NCBI GenBank assembly: GCA_943842425.1 | Contig: CALTBR010000003.1 | Span: forward strand, 186,001-250,000 | Direction of reading: 5' to 3' | DNA: 64,000 bases | DNA from: UBA974 sp002292405 | Lineage (GTDB): Bacteria > Bacteroidota > Bacteroidia > Flavobacteriales_D > Sanyastnellaceae | The notes under the pieces: generated by a model | The model's input: only the letters and a program-made list of their open reading frames with translations | Database searches by the model: none | Told to the model about the DNA's origin: nothing | Position numbers and translations under genes: made by a program | Shown: piece by piece, positions 17,521 to 25,580 of the stretch | Numbering within the stretch: position 1 is the first letter of the stretch | Layout: every line of letters begins with the position of its first letter

Positions 17521-19424
17521 TTTTTATTTTTACCCTTTTTACCCTTAGAAGCTTTTAATTTCTTCGTTTTATTCTGTTGTTCCTTCTGCATTTCTGCTAG
17601 ACGTTCCTGGAATGCTGATTTTTTCTTAGGATTCTTTACGTTCTCATCAATTTCAGCAAGAATTTTGTCTTCGTCTATAAAGTAGCGTTTGATGATGAGC
17701 ATTTGGCCTATAGAAACAAGGTTAGCTGCTAAGTAATAGAGACTCAGGCCAGCAGCAAATTTATTAAAGAAGAACAACATCGTGAATGGGATAAAGTTCT
17801 GAATCATCTTCATGTCAGGCATCCCGGCTTGCTTGGGTTGCGGAGGCTGACCAGCTGTTGTCATTCGCATGTAGAAGAAAATCGAGATAGCCATAAGCAC
17901 AGTAAATCCACTGATATGAGCTCCATACATTGGTATTTCAAAGGGTAGATCTACGATGCTGTCGTATGCTGCAAGGTCGTCTGCCCACAAAAAACTCTTT
18001 CCCCTGAGGTCTATGTTCGCAGGGAAGAAACGGAACATAGCGTAAAGAATAGGCATTTGAAGTAGAGCGGGTAAACAACCGGCCATGGGATTAACCCCTG
18101 ACTTTCGGTAAAGTTCCATAGTAGCTTGTTGGCGTGCGACCTTATCCTCAGGATGGCCCTCGTTAATCTTCTCGATTTGAGGACGAAGCATTTTCATTTT
18201 TGCCGAGCTCATGAAGTTCTTCCAAGTAATAGGGAAGAGAAACATTTTGATAATCAACGTAATTATCAGGATGATCAATCCAGCACTCATCATGTGGGAA
18301 TTTAAATAGTCGTAAAGAGGCAAGATGAAATTTCTGTTTACCCAACCGAAAATCCACCAACCATAGTCGATTACTTTACCAATTTCAGTTAATCCGGTAG
18401 CATTTAGAAGTTCAAGGTCATTAGGACCAAAGTAGAAGCTTAGGTTGTGCTCCATAGTCCCGCCTAAAGAATTAGCCGCCATAGGAAGTTCGGCAGAAAA
18501 CAGCAGGGTAGAAGTGGTGTCTTCTTCGAATAGTTGATTCGACAATATTGCACCTTTCTCAAATCCTCCATCAACAGAAACAATGGCAGAGAAAAAATCT
18601 TGTTTAAAGGCGATCCACTCCAAGTTATACTCAATAGTTTCTTCGTCCGATCGCCCTTCTGACAGGTAGTCGCGTCCACGTCCTTCTTCCTTGTAAAAGA
18701 TTGAAGTGTGCTGCCTTTCCCAATCCAGTCCTTTCTCATTCCTTAATCCAGTTGCAGACCAAACTAATTTCTGCTCAGGTAACACAATTCCATCAAGACC
18801 TATAAAAGTAATTTTCGTGCCAAGTTCATATCCTTCAAGAATGTGTCTTACTTCAATTTTACCAGCTTTACTTTCTGCTGACAGGTAAATTGTGCTATCT
18901 GTTTGAGATTTACTTTTGAAATACAGATCTGTCATTTTAATTCGACCAGTGCCAGGCACATCGAAATAAAGATCTATAGAACTCCTATTGGGATCCCAAA
19001 GCTCAATAGCTTCACCATCCCTAGAGCGTACATTGCCATCAGTTAGTACTGCCGAAATCGGAAGTCCTCCACGCGAATCTAACTTTAAATCTAGAACGGA
19101 GGATTTCAACCTGTATTCTTGATCCTGACCAACCACAGCAAGGGATAGAGGGCCGTACTTTTTGAGAAGTTCATCGGAAATAGCAAATCCCCCAAGAGAG
19201 TCAAGCTCGATCTTTCTCAAGGAGTTTTCATACATCAACTCTTCGGTTAGACGATTCTCTTGAATATTATCAACTTGAAGAGCTTGAGCCTTAAGAGCCG
19301 CCTCCGCCTCCGCCTCCGCGAGTTCCATTTGGGCTAATTCCTCCTGGGTAGGAGCTGTGTACCAGTTGTATCCCATTAACAGGGTGAACATGAGTACAAA
19401 CCCGATAATTGTATTTTTATCCAT
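17517..19424 (-). CDS. yidC: membrane protein insertase YidC
   Basis: 635 residues, the long Gram-negative form. An N-terminal membrane anchor (IIGFVLMFTLLMGYNWY) is followed by a large periplasmic domain (about residues 50-350). The conserved insertase core follows: MFLFPITWKNFMSSAKMK, PEIEKI-like LRPQIEKINE, KSGVNPMAGCLPALLQMPI, and FIPFTMLFFFNKFAAGLSLYY. It inserts and folds inner-membrane proteins, alone or with SecYEG. The C-terminus is a strongly basic tail (KKSAFQERLAE..., then Lys-rich), as expected for ribosome contact. A short Glu/Ala-rich segment follows the first membrane span. Confidence 0.96.
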   Translation of the reverse strand: MDKNTIIGFVLMFTLLMGYNWYTAPTQEELAQMELAEAEAEAALKAQALQVDNIQENRLTEELMYENSLRKIELDSLGGFAISDELLKKYGPLSLAVVGQDQEYRLKSSVLDLKLDSRGGLPISAVLTDGNVRSRDGEAIELWDPNRSSIDLYFDVPGTGRIKMTDLYFKSKSQTDSTIYLSAESKAGKIEVRHILEGYELGTKITFIGLDGIVLPEQKLVWSATGLRNEKGLDWERQHTSIFYKEEGRGRDYLSEGRSDEETIEYNLEWIAFKQDFFSAIVSVDGGFEKGAILSNQLFEEDTTSTLLFSAELPMAANSLGGTMEHNLSFYFGPNDLELLNATGLTEIGKVIDYGWWIFGWVNRNFILPLYDYLNSHMMSAGLIILIITLIIKMFLFPITWKNFMSSAKMKMLRPQIEKINEGHPEDKVARQQATMELYRKSGVNPMAGCLPALLQMPILYAMFRFFPANIDLRGKSFLWADDLAAYDSIVDLPFEIPMYGAHISGFTVLMAISIFFYMRMTTAGQPPQPKQAGMPDMKMIQNFIPFTMLFFFNKFAAGLSLYYLAANLVSIGQMLIIKRYFIDEDKILAEIDENVKNPKKKSAFQERLAEMQKEQQNKTKKLKASKGKKGKNKK

Positions 19425-19471
19425 TGCGGCGCGAAGTTAGTTAAGAGTGCAATTACATAAGGTGCGTTTTA

Positions 19472-19990
19472 TCACCATTTGTGTGCTTTTTCTGAAGACC
19501 AAACTCCTTTCAATCTCATCGCCTGTTCCAATAAATCTCTGACACAACCTTTTCCACCTCTCTTGGGGCTAATGTAGTGAGCTATGTTCCTCACTTCTTC
19601 AACGGCGTCTTCAGGACATGCAGCTAATCCCACTTCTCTCATAGCCACAACATCAGGAATGTCATCACCCATATAAGCTACCTTGTCTAGTGGGATTTGA
19701 AGCTTTTCGCAAAGTGCTTTTAGCGACTCAAATTTATCCTCACATCTGAGGTGAACCTCTTCGACCCCCAATTTTACCATTCTTGAAGCGACTGCTTTTT
19801 CACTTCCTCCAGTTAGTAGTGCTAATTTTAATCCCTGTTTTACCGCCCATTGAACGGCAAATCCATCACGGGTTGATGCCTGCCTGACTTCACTTCCGTC
19901 GGGCATTAATAAAATTGTGCCATCATTGAAAACACCATCATAATCAAATACAAAGAGTTCTATATAGGCAAGTTTAGTCTTATAATTCAT
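19472..19990 (-). CDS. HAD-family KdsC-like phosphatase
   Basis: 172 residues with the HAD signatures of the KdsC group: motif I FDYDGVFNDG, motif II LLTGG, and the C-terminal YMGDDIPDVVAM. KdsC removes phosphate from 3-deoxy-D-manno-octulosonate 8-phosphate on the way to CMP-Kdo and lipopolysaccharide. Flavobacterial homologues in this context are usually annotated as KdsC. Members of this family that act on other sugar phosphates cannot be excluded. It starts 4 bp after the stop of the DUF2520 gene upstream, so it belongs to that operon. Confidence 0.85.
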   Translation of the reverse strand: MNYKTKLAYIELFVFDYDGVFNDGTILLMPDGSEVRQASTRDGFAVQWAVKQGLKLALLTGGSEKAVASRMVKLGVEEVHLRCEDKFESLKALCEKLQIPLDKVAYMGDDIPDVVAMREVGLAACPEDAVEEVRNIAHYISPKRGGKGCVRDLLEQAMRLKGVWSSEKAHKW

Positions 19991-19994
19991 TGCT

Positions 19995-20786
19995 TTAATG
20001 CGTATTGTGGCTTTCAGAAATGTGTTTGCTTAAGAGGCTGTAAAATTCAGCCAATTCCTGAGAGTTGGAGAAAGACTTGATTAATTCCAGGTGTTTTTGC
20101 TGGCTGCCTTTATCGCCTCTTATAGCGACGCCAGTCTGTCTCTCGAAAGAAGTCCCAGTTGCTGCTCCACTTAATAACCCCTCTGCTAGAGTATGCAATA
20201 GGTCTGTGGGAAATCCAGAATCCTGAAGTATTTGTTGGGATATTGCTAGGCAGTGGTTTGCGAAATTGTCAGCAAATACGGCAGCTAAATGTACTTTATC
20301 TCTCACTTCTGAAGGCGCGTGAAATCCTCGACCACCAACACATTTTACGATTTTATCGAGTGTCTCCTTAAACTCACCTGAACTTGCATCCACTCCGAAT
20401 GGTACTCCTGAAAGGCTGTCATTAGATGATTTAGCATTAAAACTTTTTATTGGCCAAACCACTCCATTCTCTTCCCCCAATACTTTTCTATCCGTTACCC
20501 CAGATGCATGAAATCTTCGAATACTATGTGGTATCAGCTTGGCTGTACTTTCAAGTGCATCGTCTTTTACAAGTACAGCAACGGCGTCCACATTTGTGTT
20601 TAAATCCTCAATTCTATCGACCACCTTTGTGTTGTCTAATTCCGCAGCTAGTTTCTCCGCTTCGACTCTGGTGCGGTTATAAATCTCTACGATCTCAACT
20701 CCACCTAAAGAAAGAGATCTGCAAAGAGCCTTAGCTACTTTGCCGGCACCTATAATGCTGATCCTGAGAGGTTCGATACGATTCAT
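19995..20786 (-). CDS. Rossmann-like / DUF2520 protein
   Basis: 263 residues. The N-terminal part has a dinucleotide-binding loop (ISIIGAGKVAKALCRSL) and an NRT motif resembling NADP-dependent oxidoreductases. The C-terminal helical part (about residues 130-260) matches the DUF2520 layout, with VHLAAVFADNFANHC. The gene neighbourhood (KdsC-like phosphatase 4 bp downstream) is common in Bacteroidota. The substrate is unknown. Confidence 0.85.
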   Translation of the reverse strand: MNRIEPLRISIIGAGKVAKALCRSLSLGGVEIVEIYNRTRVEAEKLAAELDNTKVVDRIEDLNTNVDAVAVLVKDDALESTAKLIPHSIRRFHASGVTDRKVLGEENGVVWPIKSFNAKSSNDSLSGVPFGVDASSGEFKETLDKIVKCVGGRGFHAPSEVRDKVHLAAVFADNFANHCLAISQQILQDSGFPTDLLHTLAEGLLSGAATGTSFERQTGVAIRGDKGSQQKHLELIKSFSNSQELAEFYSLLSKHISESHNTH

Positions 20787-20787
20787 T

Positions 20788-21735
20788 CTACTGTTTCAAA
20801 TGTGTTTTGAAGATTCTAATACTTAGACTTATAAAGAACATCAAGCCACCGAGTAAAATTACGATTGTTAACGGCAATTTGGTTGCTCGAATGATAATCA
20901 TCTTGCCATCAGCCGATTCAGCCAATATCTCATTTTTCACATCATATGCAATTGTCCATCTTTTACTAGATTCATGATACAGGTTTGTAAATTCAAACCG
21001 TTTTTCTCCGACAGTTCCGTTCGACCAAACATCAGTTTTCAATTTCTTCACCTCATCTATCATAGGGACCAGCGTCCAGTACTCTTCAAGGTCGATTAAA
21101 AAATCCATCGAAGTATAGTGATTACCCTTGGATCTAAATATCATGTCGTCAACTTTAACGTGACTGCCTTTTTTATAGAATCGGGGCACGACATCGAAAT
21201 ACTCAACTTTAATTCCTTCGTCGTCGTTTTCTATAAAACTCGCAAAATACGGCCCCATTGAAACGGTGTCTCCCAACTCAAGTATGAGCTCAGGTTTGTG
21301 ATTGGAGTGAGAAATAATTTCTGTTCCGATGTTTGTATAAGCATATCCCCAAGCAATAATGGCCACACTAAGCCTTAATGCATCATGCCATCTCGCCATT
21401 ATTGCTGAGAAAAGAGAAGCAAAAAGGACTCCAGCTAATAAGTATTCGTGTGGCTGGAGAGAATGCCAGTAATAAACGAACACTAGGCAGATAAACGATG
21501 CTAACAATGCTATTACGTTATTTATCCCTATGTCATCCCCGTTCTTTTCTAAAGAGGCTATCAAGCCAGACATTAACAGAAGTAAAACCACATGTGCTAA
21601 GAGCAGTCGCCCTCCGAAATCTTCGAAGCTTGTAATGATCAAGACCCCAACAAAAATAACTCCTGTGAAAATTAAAAGATATTTTTCTAGAAACTTTAAT
21701 ATTTCCAGTAAACCTTTTTCATGCACCCTATCCAT
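20788..21735 (-). CDS. membrane protein with a CcmF-C-like periplasmic segment
   Basis: 315 residues. About five hydrophobic helices (roughly residues 18-36, 46-64, 72-90, 97-113 and 117-136) precede a periplasmic portion of about 140 residues and one last helix (about 283-305). The segment LELGDTVSMGPYFASF, the following strands and the final ATKLPLTIVILLGGLM resemble the C-terminal domain of CcmF-type haem-lyase proteins, but the N-terminal haem-handling part is missing. I do not recognise the protein with certainty and the resemblance is an inference. The stop is 1 bp upstream of the next gene's start and its own start overlaps the exonuclease gene's stop by one base, so it lies inside a tight operon. 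Confidence 0.5.
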   Translation of the reverse strand: MDRVHEKGLLEILKFLEKYLLIFTGVIFVGVLIITSFEDFGGRLLLAHVVLLLLMSGLIASLEKNGDDIGINNVIALLASFICLVFVYYWHSLQPHEYLLAGVLFASLFSAIMARWHDALRLSVAIIAWGYAYTNIGTEIISHSNHKPELILELGDTVSMGPYFASFIENDDEGIKVEYFDVVPRFYKKGSHVKVDDMIFRSKGNHYTSMDFLIDLEEYWTLVPMIDEVKKLKTDVWSNGTVGEKRFEFTNLYHESSKRWTIAYDVKNEILAESADGKMIIIRATKLPLTIVILLGGLMFFISLSIRIFKTHLKQ

Positions 21736-22286
21736 TAAATGATGTTCATGGGTTTTGCAACCTTAATAAAGAGCTCCGCCATATTTCTTGCATCCTCTAT
21801 TGCTCTATGTTGGGTTCCGTTGAATTCCAGCCCCTCAAGTTTTAATGCGTTTTTTAAGCCAATTTGGTTTTTAGCTCCCTTAAACTTACTGTAATGTCTT
21901 TGCAGACAAGCCCAATATCTAAGCCAGCTCAACTCCATTTCATGAAGCTTAGCATCTGAAACAAACTGTCTCTTGTCGAACTCTCCCCAACTTAGAAGAG
22001 CTGTTGGAGTAACCACAGGATTCATCCACTCTTCGAATCTTTTTACGACAACGTCAAAGTTGTCGGCTGGGTCAACATCTTCTTGTGTGATGCTAGTGAG
22101 TTTAGTACAAAACTTATCGATCTTGGGATGAACGATGGGTAAAATAAATTCGCAAAACTCATCTATAATTTCAAGGTTTTCGTTCACTTTAACCGCACCA
22201 ATCTCGATAATTTCAACCTTCCTTGGTTTAGGACTTCTCCAACAAGTCGCCTCCAAATCGTATATGATAAATTGCTTTTTTGACAT
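21735..22286 (-). CDS. DEDDh 3'-5' exonuclease (ERI1/KapD-like)
   Basis: 183 residues. All acidic active-site motifs of the DEDDh family are visible: IYDLEATCW (Asp-x-Glu), GEFDKRQF (Asp), and the final TQHRAIEDARNM (His and Asp). The sequence is closest to the ERI1/KapD-like RNase subgroup (spacing and the LxSWGEFDK segment) rather than to DnaQ. It is a single-domain enzyme with no fused helicase or polymerase. Its substrate, RNA or single-stranded DNA, cannot be decided from the sequence. It overlaps the next gene by one base. Confidence 0.85.
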   Translation of the reverse strand: MSKKQFIIYDLEATCWRSPKPRKVEIIEIGAVKVNENLEIIDEFCEFILPIVHPKIDKFCTKLTSITQEDVDPADNFDVVVKRFEEWMNPVVTPTALLSWGEFDKRQFVSDAKLHEMELSWLRYWACLQRHYSKFKGAKNQIGLKNALKLEGLEFNGTQHRAIEDARNMAELFIKVAKPMNII

Positions 22287-22380
22287 GCGCGAGTAAATGT
22301 ACGTTTTTATAATCCCATGATTGTTTCTGCCTCCTTACATTTATGAACGATAGAAAAGACTTACTCACGAAATTATCTGT

Positions 22381-23898
22381 TTATCTCTCTTCCCGGTTTC
22401 TCCAGTTAGACCGGTTTTCGTTCAATATTGCCTCTTTCGACAATTCTCGCCTTTCATCGAGAATCCTATCGTACAACTCTGACACTAATTTCGCAAAAAC
22501 GTTTTCCTCAACAGGAAGATCACGAATTAATTTCTCTGGTGAAAAGTAATCCTTAATAAATCCAGTATCATACACTCCAGATCTAAACACTTCATGATCA
22601 ACTGCGAATCGCCCGAATTCTAATGTCGTTTTTACCCCCCTGATTTCGTAATTGTCAATAGCTAAAATCATCCTCTCTATGCAAGCCTCTCGAGTAGCAG
22701 CGTGCACAATTAGTTTTGAAAGCATGGGGTCGTAGTGGATGCTTATTTCATCACCCTCAGATACACCATCATCAACTCTAATCCCAGTCCCAACTGGAGG
22801 TGAGTATTTCTTTAAAATCCCCGTCCCTGGCAAGAACCCCGCTGCTGCATCTTCTGCGTAAACACGAAGTTCCATTGAGTGCCCATTGATACATAGATCC
22901 TCTTGAGAATATGAAAGCGGCTTGCCTTCTGCAATGCGGATTTGTTCTTTAACAATATCTACTCCAGTAATAAATTCAGTTACTGGATGCTCCACTTGAA
23001 GTCGAGTGTTCATTTCTAAGAAGTAGAAATTGTTGTCTTGATCAACCAGGAATTCCACAGTTCCAGCACCAATATAGTTGCAGGATCGAGCGACTTCCTT
23101 AGCACATTCTCCCATTTCATTGCGTAGTTTTTCATCTAATAGGACAGAGGGGGCTTCTTCAATCACTTTCTGGTGACGCCTTTGTATGCTGCATTCACGT
23201 TCGAAAAGGTGAATAATATTTCCATGAGAATCAGCTAAAATTTGAATTTCAATATGTCTAGGCTTGAGGACTAGCCTTTCCATAAATACAGATCCATCAC
23301 TAAACGACCGTTCTGCTTCTGATATAGCACGTGCAAGCTCCTCTTTGACATCTTCTTGTTTGAAAACAGAGCGCATCCCTTTTCCTCCACCTCCAGCACT
23401 TGCTTTAATAATCAATGGAATCCCGATTTTCTCAGCTTCTAAAAGAGCTTCTTCAGGGTTGGAAATAGCGCCATCTGTACCAGGTACTAGTGGTATATTT
23501 CTCGCCATCACAGCTTCTTTAGCTTCAAGTTTGTCTCCCATCGTCTTAATAGACTTGGCTTCAGGTCCGATAAACGCTATCCCTGCATTTTCTACAGCTT
23601 TAGCAAATTCAGCATTTTCCGAAAGAAATCCATATCCAGGGTGTATACCATCTGCTCCAGTTTTAATAGCTGCTTCTATTACTCTGTCCGTTAAAAGGTA
23701 GCTTTCAGATGATGGAGCTGTGCCTATCAGAATGGCTTCGTCCGCAGCCATGACATGTGGGGCTTCGGAATCTACATCTGAGTATACAGCGACAGTTGCA
23801 ATCCCCATCTCACGAGCAGTTCTTATAATGCGTATTGCAATTTCTCCTCTATTTGCGATTAAAATCTTCGTAATAGATCTTTTTTTGATTCGGCTCAT
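22381..23898 (-). CDS. accC: biotin carboxylase subunit (acetyl/propionyl-CoA carboxylase type)
   Basis: 505 residues from the ATG at 23898 (MSRIKKRS...ILIANRGEIAIRI); an ATG at 23922 is the alternative. It carries the biotin-carboxylase ATP-grasp fold: ASAGGGGKGMR (ATP loop), HIEIQILADSHG, ECSIQRRHQKVIEE, FLEMNTRLQVEHPVTE and the C-terminal domain with RVYAEDAAAGFLPG. It charges biotin on a carrier protein with bicarbonate and ATP. The tail of about 50 residues beyond the usual AccC length suggests an acyl-CoA carboxylase such as propionyl-CoA carboxylase. The carrier and carboxyltransferase genes are not here. The open frame continues further upstream, but that part is the SRP RNA gene read as protein. 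Confidence 0.9.
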   Translation of the reverse strand: MSRIKKRSITKILIANRGEIAIRIIRTAREMGIATVAVYSDVDSEAPHVMAADEAILIGTAPSSESYLLTDRVIEAAIKTGADGIHPGYGFLSENAEFAKAVENAGIAFIGPEAKSIKTMGDKLEAKEAVMARNIPLVPGTDGAISNPEEALLEAEKIGIPLIIKASAGGGGKGMRSVFKQEDVKEELARAISEAERSFSDGSVFMERLVLKPRHIEIQILADSHGNIIHLFERECSIQRRHQKVIEEAPSVLLDEKLRNEMGECAKEVARSCNYIGAGTVEFLVDQDNNFYFLEMNTRLQVEHPVTEFITGVDIVKEQIRIAEGKPLSYSQEDLCINGHSMELRVYAEDAAAGFLPGTGILKKYSPPVGTGIRVDDGVSEGDEISIHYDPMLSKLIVHAATREACIERMILAIDNYEIRGVKTTLEFGRFAVDHEVFRSGVYDTGFIKDYFSPEKLIRDLPVEENVFAKLVSELYDRILDERRELSKEAILNENRSNWRNREER

Positions 23899-23945
23899 CG
23901 TATAAATGCTTCGTTCATCCATTTCAAACTCTAAATCTAAGGCAT

Positions 23946-24049
23946 AAAAAAAGGGGCAAGCGATTCTTATCGCACCGCTCAACCGCATACCCTTGCTGTC
24001 TTCCGACCCTGGGGGATTAAGCGGGAGCTGGTCGTAAGAGACTTGCCCC
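23946..24049 (-). ncRNA. ffs: small signal recognition particle RNA (4.5S) with terminator
   Basis: Reading the minus strand from 24049, GGGGCAAG pairs with CTTGCCCC ending at 23953, closing a 97-nt hairpin RNA. Its apex contains CAGG, a three-base-pair stem (GTC/GAC) with GGAA tetraloop, then AGCA. This is the conserved SRP domain IV that binds Ffh; the E. coli counterpart is CAGG, TCC-GGAA-GGA, AGCA. A run of seven T (23946-23952) follows directly as the terminator. A TATCTTTG promoter box lies 5 nt upstream of the first G. The RNA acts with Ffh and FtsY in co-translational targeting to the membrane. Confidence 0.92.
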
Positions 24050-24054
24050 AGATG

Positions 24055-24062
24055 CAAAGATA
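24055..24062 (-). promoter_or_regulatory. promoter -7 box of the SRP RNA gene
   Basis: TATCTTTG on the minus strand fits the Bacteroidota -7 consensus TAnnTTTG. It lies five bases before the inferred first base of the SRP RNA (24049), the expected spacing to a start site. I see no convincing -33 TTG box. Confidence 0.65.
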
Positions 24063-24068
24063 AGGTAG

Positions 24069-24075
24069 TATCTTG
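24069..24075 (+). promoter_or_regulatory. possible promoter of the DUF4199 gene (leaderless transcript?)
   Basis: TATCTTG lies on the plus strand only five bases before the ATG at 24081. If it is used as a -7 box, transcription would begin at or next to the start codon. The same TATCTTGCA string precedes the large surface protein at 28,809. It lies 6 bp from the oppositely directed SRP promoter box. Confidence 0.4.
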
Positions 24076-24080
24076 CACCC

Positions 24081-24617
24081 ATGAAAATAAATCAGTTAGT
24101 TTGGCAACATGGCGGATTGGCAGCTCTTATTTCTGTCATACTTAGTCTGGTAGCTTACATTATTGGAGTTGAAGCCCTAGTGGGATGGCCATTAGGCGTT
24201 GCTCAATCACTGCTAATTATGATCACAATGATTGTTGTTAGCCGAGCAATTCGTGTAGATGAGGGCGGGATCATAAATTTCTCTAGACTATTAGGCCACA
24301 TCATGATTTCTGTGGTGTGTATTTTAGTTTCTTCCTTCATTTTCAACCTTGTGCTTTTTAATTTAATCGATCCAGAGCTCATAAATACGGTTGCTGACAT
24401 TACGTTAGAAAGAGTTGAGGGAATGATGGAATCTTTTGGCCTCGAAGAAGATCTCCTTGAACAAACTTTATCTGAGACTGAAAGTGAGATTCGCAAGGGG
24501 TACACTTTATCTGGGTCCATTGTTGGCCTCATATATGGTTCTGCTTTTTGGGGTTTAATCGCTCTAATTATTGCTGCGATTTTCAAGCGTAGTCCCGAGA
24601 ATAAGATTAATTTTTAA
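24081..24617 (+). CDS. DUF4199 membrane protein
   Basis: 178 residues with four predicted membrane segments (about 12-30, 34-54, 68-92 and 148-170) and an acidic loop between the third and fourth. The pattern and length match the DUF4199 family, common in Bacteroidota and of unknown function. The stop is 6 bp before a glycosyltransferase gene on the same strand, an arrangement frequent in this phylum, so the two may act together in envelope glycan or lipid synthesis. Confidence 0.8.
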   Translation: MKINQLVWQHGGLAALISVILSLVAYIIGVEALVGWPLGVAQSLLIMITMIVVSRAIRVDEGGIINFSRLLGHIMISVVCILVSSFIFNLVLFNLIDPELINTVADITLERVEGMMESFGLEEDLLEQTLSETESEIRKGYTLSGSIVGLIYGSAFWGLIALIIAAIFKRSPENKINF

Positions 24618-24623
24618 GCCCAA

Positions 24624-25571
24624 ATGGATATTTCCATAGTTATCCCGCTTTACAACGAAGCTGAGAGTTTACCTGAGTTAATGGAGTGGATTAACAAGGT
24701 CCTCGAAAAAAGAAAATTTGAAGTTATCTTTATTGATGATGGGTCTAAGGATGACTCTTGGTCTGTAATTGAAAACTTGAAAATCAACTACCCAGGAAAG
24801 GTGAAAGGGATCAAGTTCGCTCGTAATTACGGCAAGAGTGCGGGAATTCAAAAAGGTTTTGAGACTTCTATAGGTGCGGTCGTATTTACTATGGATGCTG
24901 ACTTACAGGACAGTCCGGATGAGATTTTAGCAATGGAGAAGCTTCTTCTTGATGGCGAGTTTGACCTAATAAGTGGATGGAAAAAGGAGCGACATGATCC
25001 ACTTTCTAAAACCATTCCAACAAAACTTTATAATTGGATGACGCGTAGGGTGAGTGGGATTTATCTAAACGATTTTAATTGTGGATTAAAGTGCTATAAG
25101 CATGACGTTGTCAAGGCTATAGAAGTACAGGGCGAGATGCACAGATACATTCCCCTTCTTGCAAAATCTGCAGGATTCGATAAAATTGGAGAACATGTAG
25201 TTTCTCATAGAGCTAGGAAGTATGGGACCACTAAATTTGGTCTTGAGAGATTTACAAATGGCATGCTGGATCTATTGACGATTGCATTTGTTCAGCGTTT
25301 TGGACGTAAACCCATGCATTTATTTGGGTTTTTAGGTCTCTTAACGTTTATAGTAAGTGTAGGCCTTTTTGCAGCAATTGCAGGCTATAAACTCTATGCA
25401 ATTAACATAGATATGGAAGCAAAAAACATTACTGAAATTTCTGCATTTTACGTAGCTCTCACTGGAATGATTTTAGGTTCTCAGTTATTTTTAGCAGGAT
25501 TTATTGCAGAAATGGTTTCCCGAAATAGCCCCGAAAGAACAGAATATAGAATTTCAGAAAAAATAAATTAA
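24624..25571 (+). CDS. family 2 glycosyltransferase, membrane anchored
   Basis: 315 residues. The GT-A catalytic domain (about residues 1-230) begins with ISIVIPLYNEAESLPEL and has FIDDGSKDDSW and a metal-binding DADLQDSPDE. Two hydrophobic helices follow (about 232-255 and 272-298). This is the layout of DPM1/ArnC-like enzymes that transfer a sugar from a nucleotide donor to a polyprenyl phosphate. Donor and acceptor cannot be read from the sequence. It is paired with the DUF4199 gene and converges on mnmA with only 9 bp between stops. Confidence 0.9.
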   Translation: MDISIVIPLYNEAESLPELMEWINKVLEKRKFEVIFIDDGSKDDSWSVIENLKINYPGKVKGIKFARNYGKSAGIQKGFETSIGAVVFTMDADLQDSPDEILAMEKLLLDGEFDLISGWKKERHDPLSKTIPTKLYNWMTRRVSGIYLNDFNCGLKCYKHDVVKAIEVQGEMHRYIPLLAKSAGFDKIGEHVVSHRARKYGTTKFGLERFTNGMLDLLTIAFVQRFGRKPMHLFGFLGLLTFIVSVGLFAAIAGYKLYAINIDMEAKNITEISAFYVALTGMILGSQLFLAGFIAEMVSRNSPERTEYRISEKIN

Positions 25572-25580
25572 ATTGTGATT

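Noticed and set aside
23899..24078. A 60-codon N-terminal extension of the biotin carboxylase gene
   Set aside because: It translates the SRP RNA gene and its terminator; the family start is at 23898 (or 23922).
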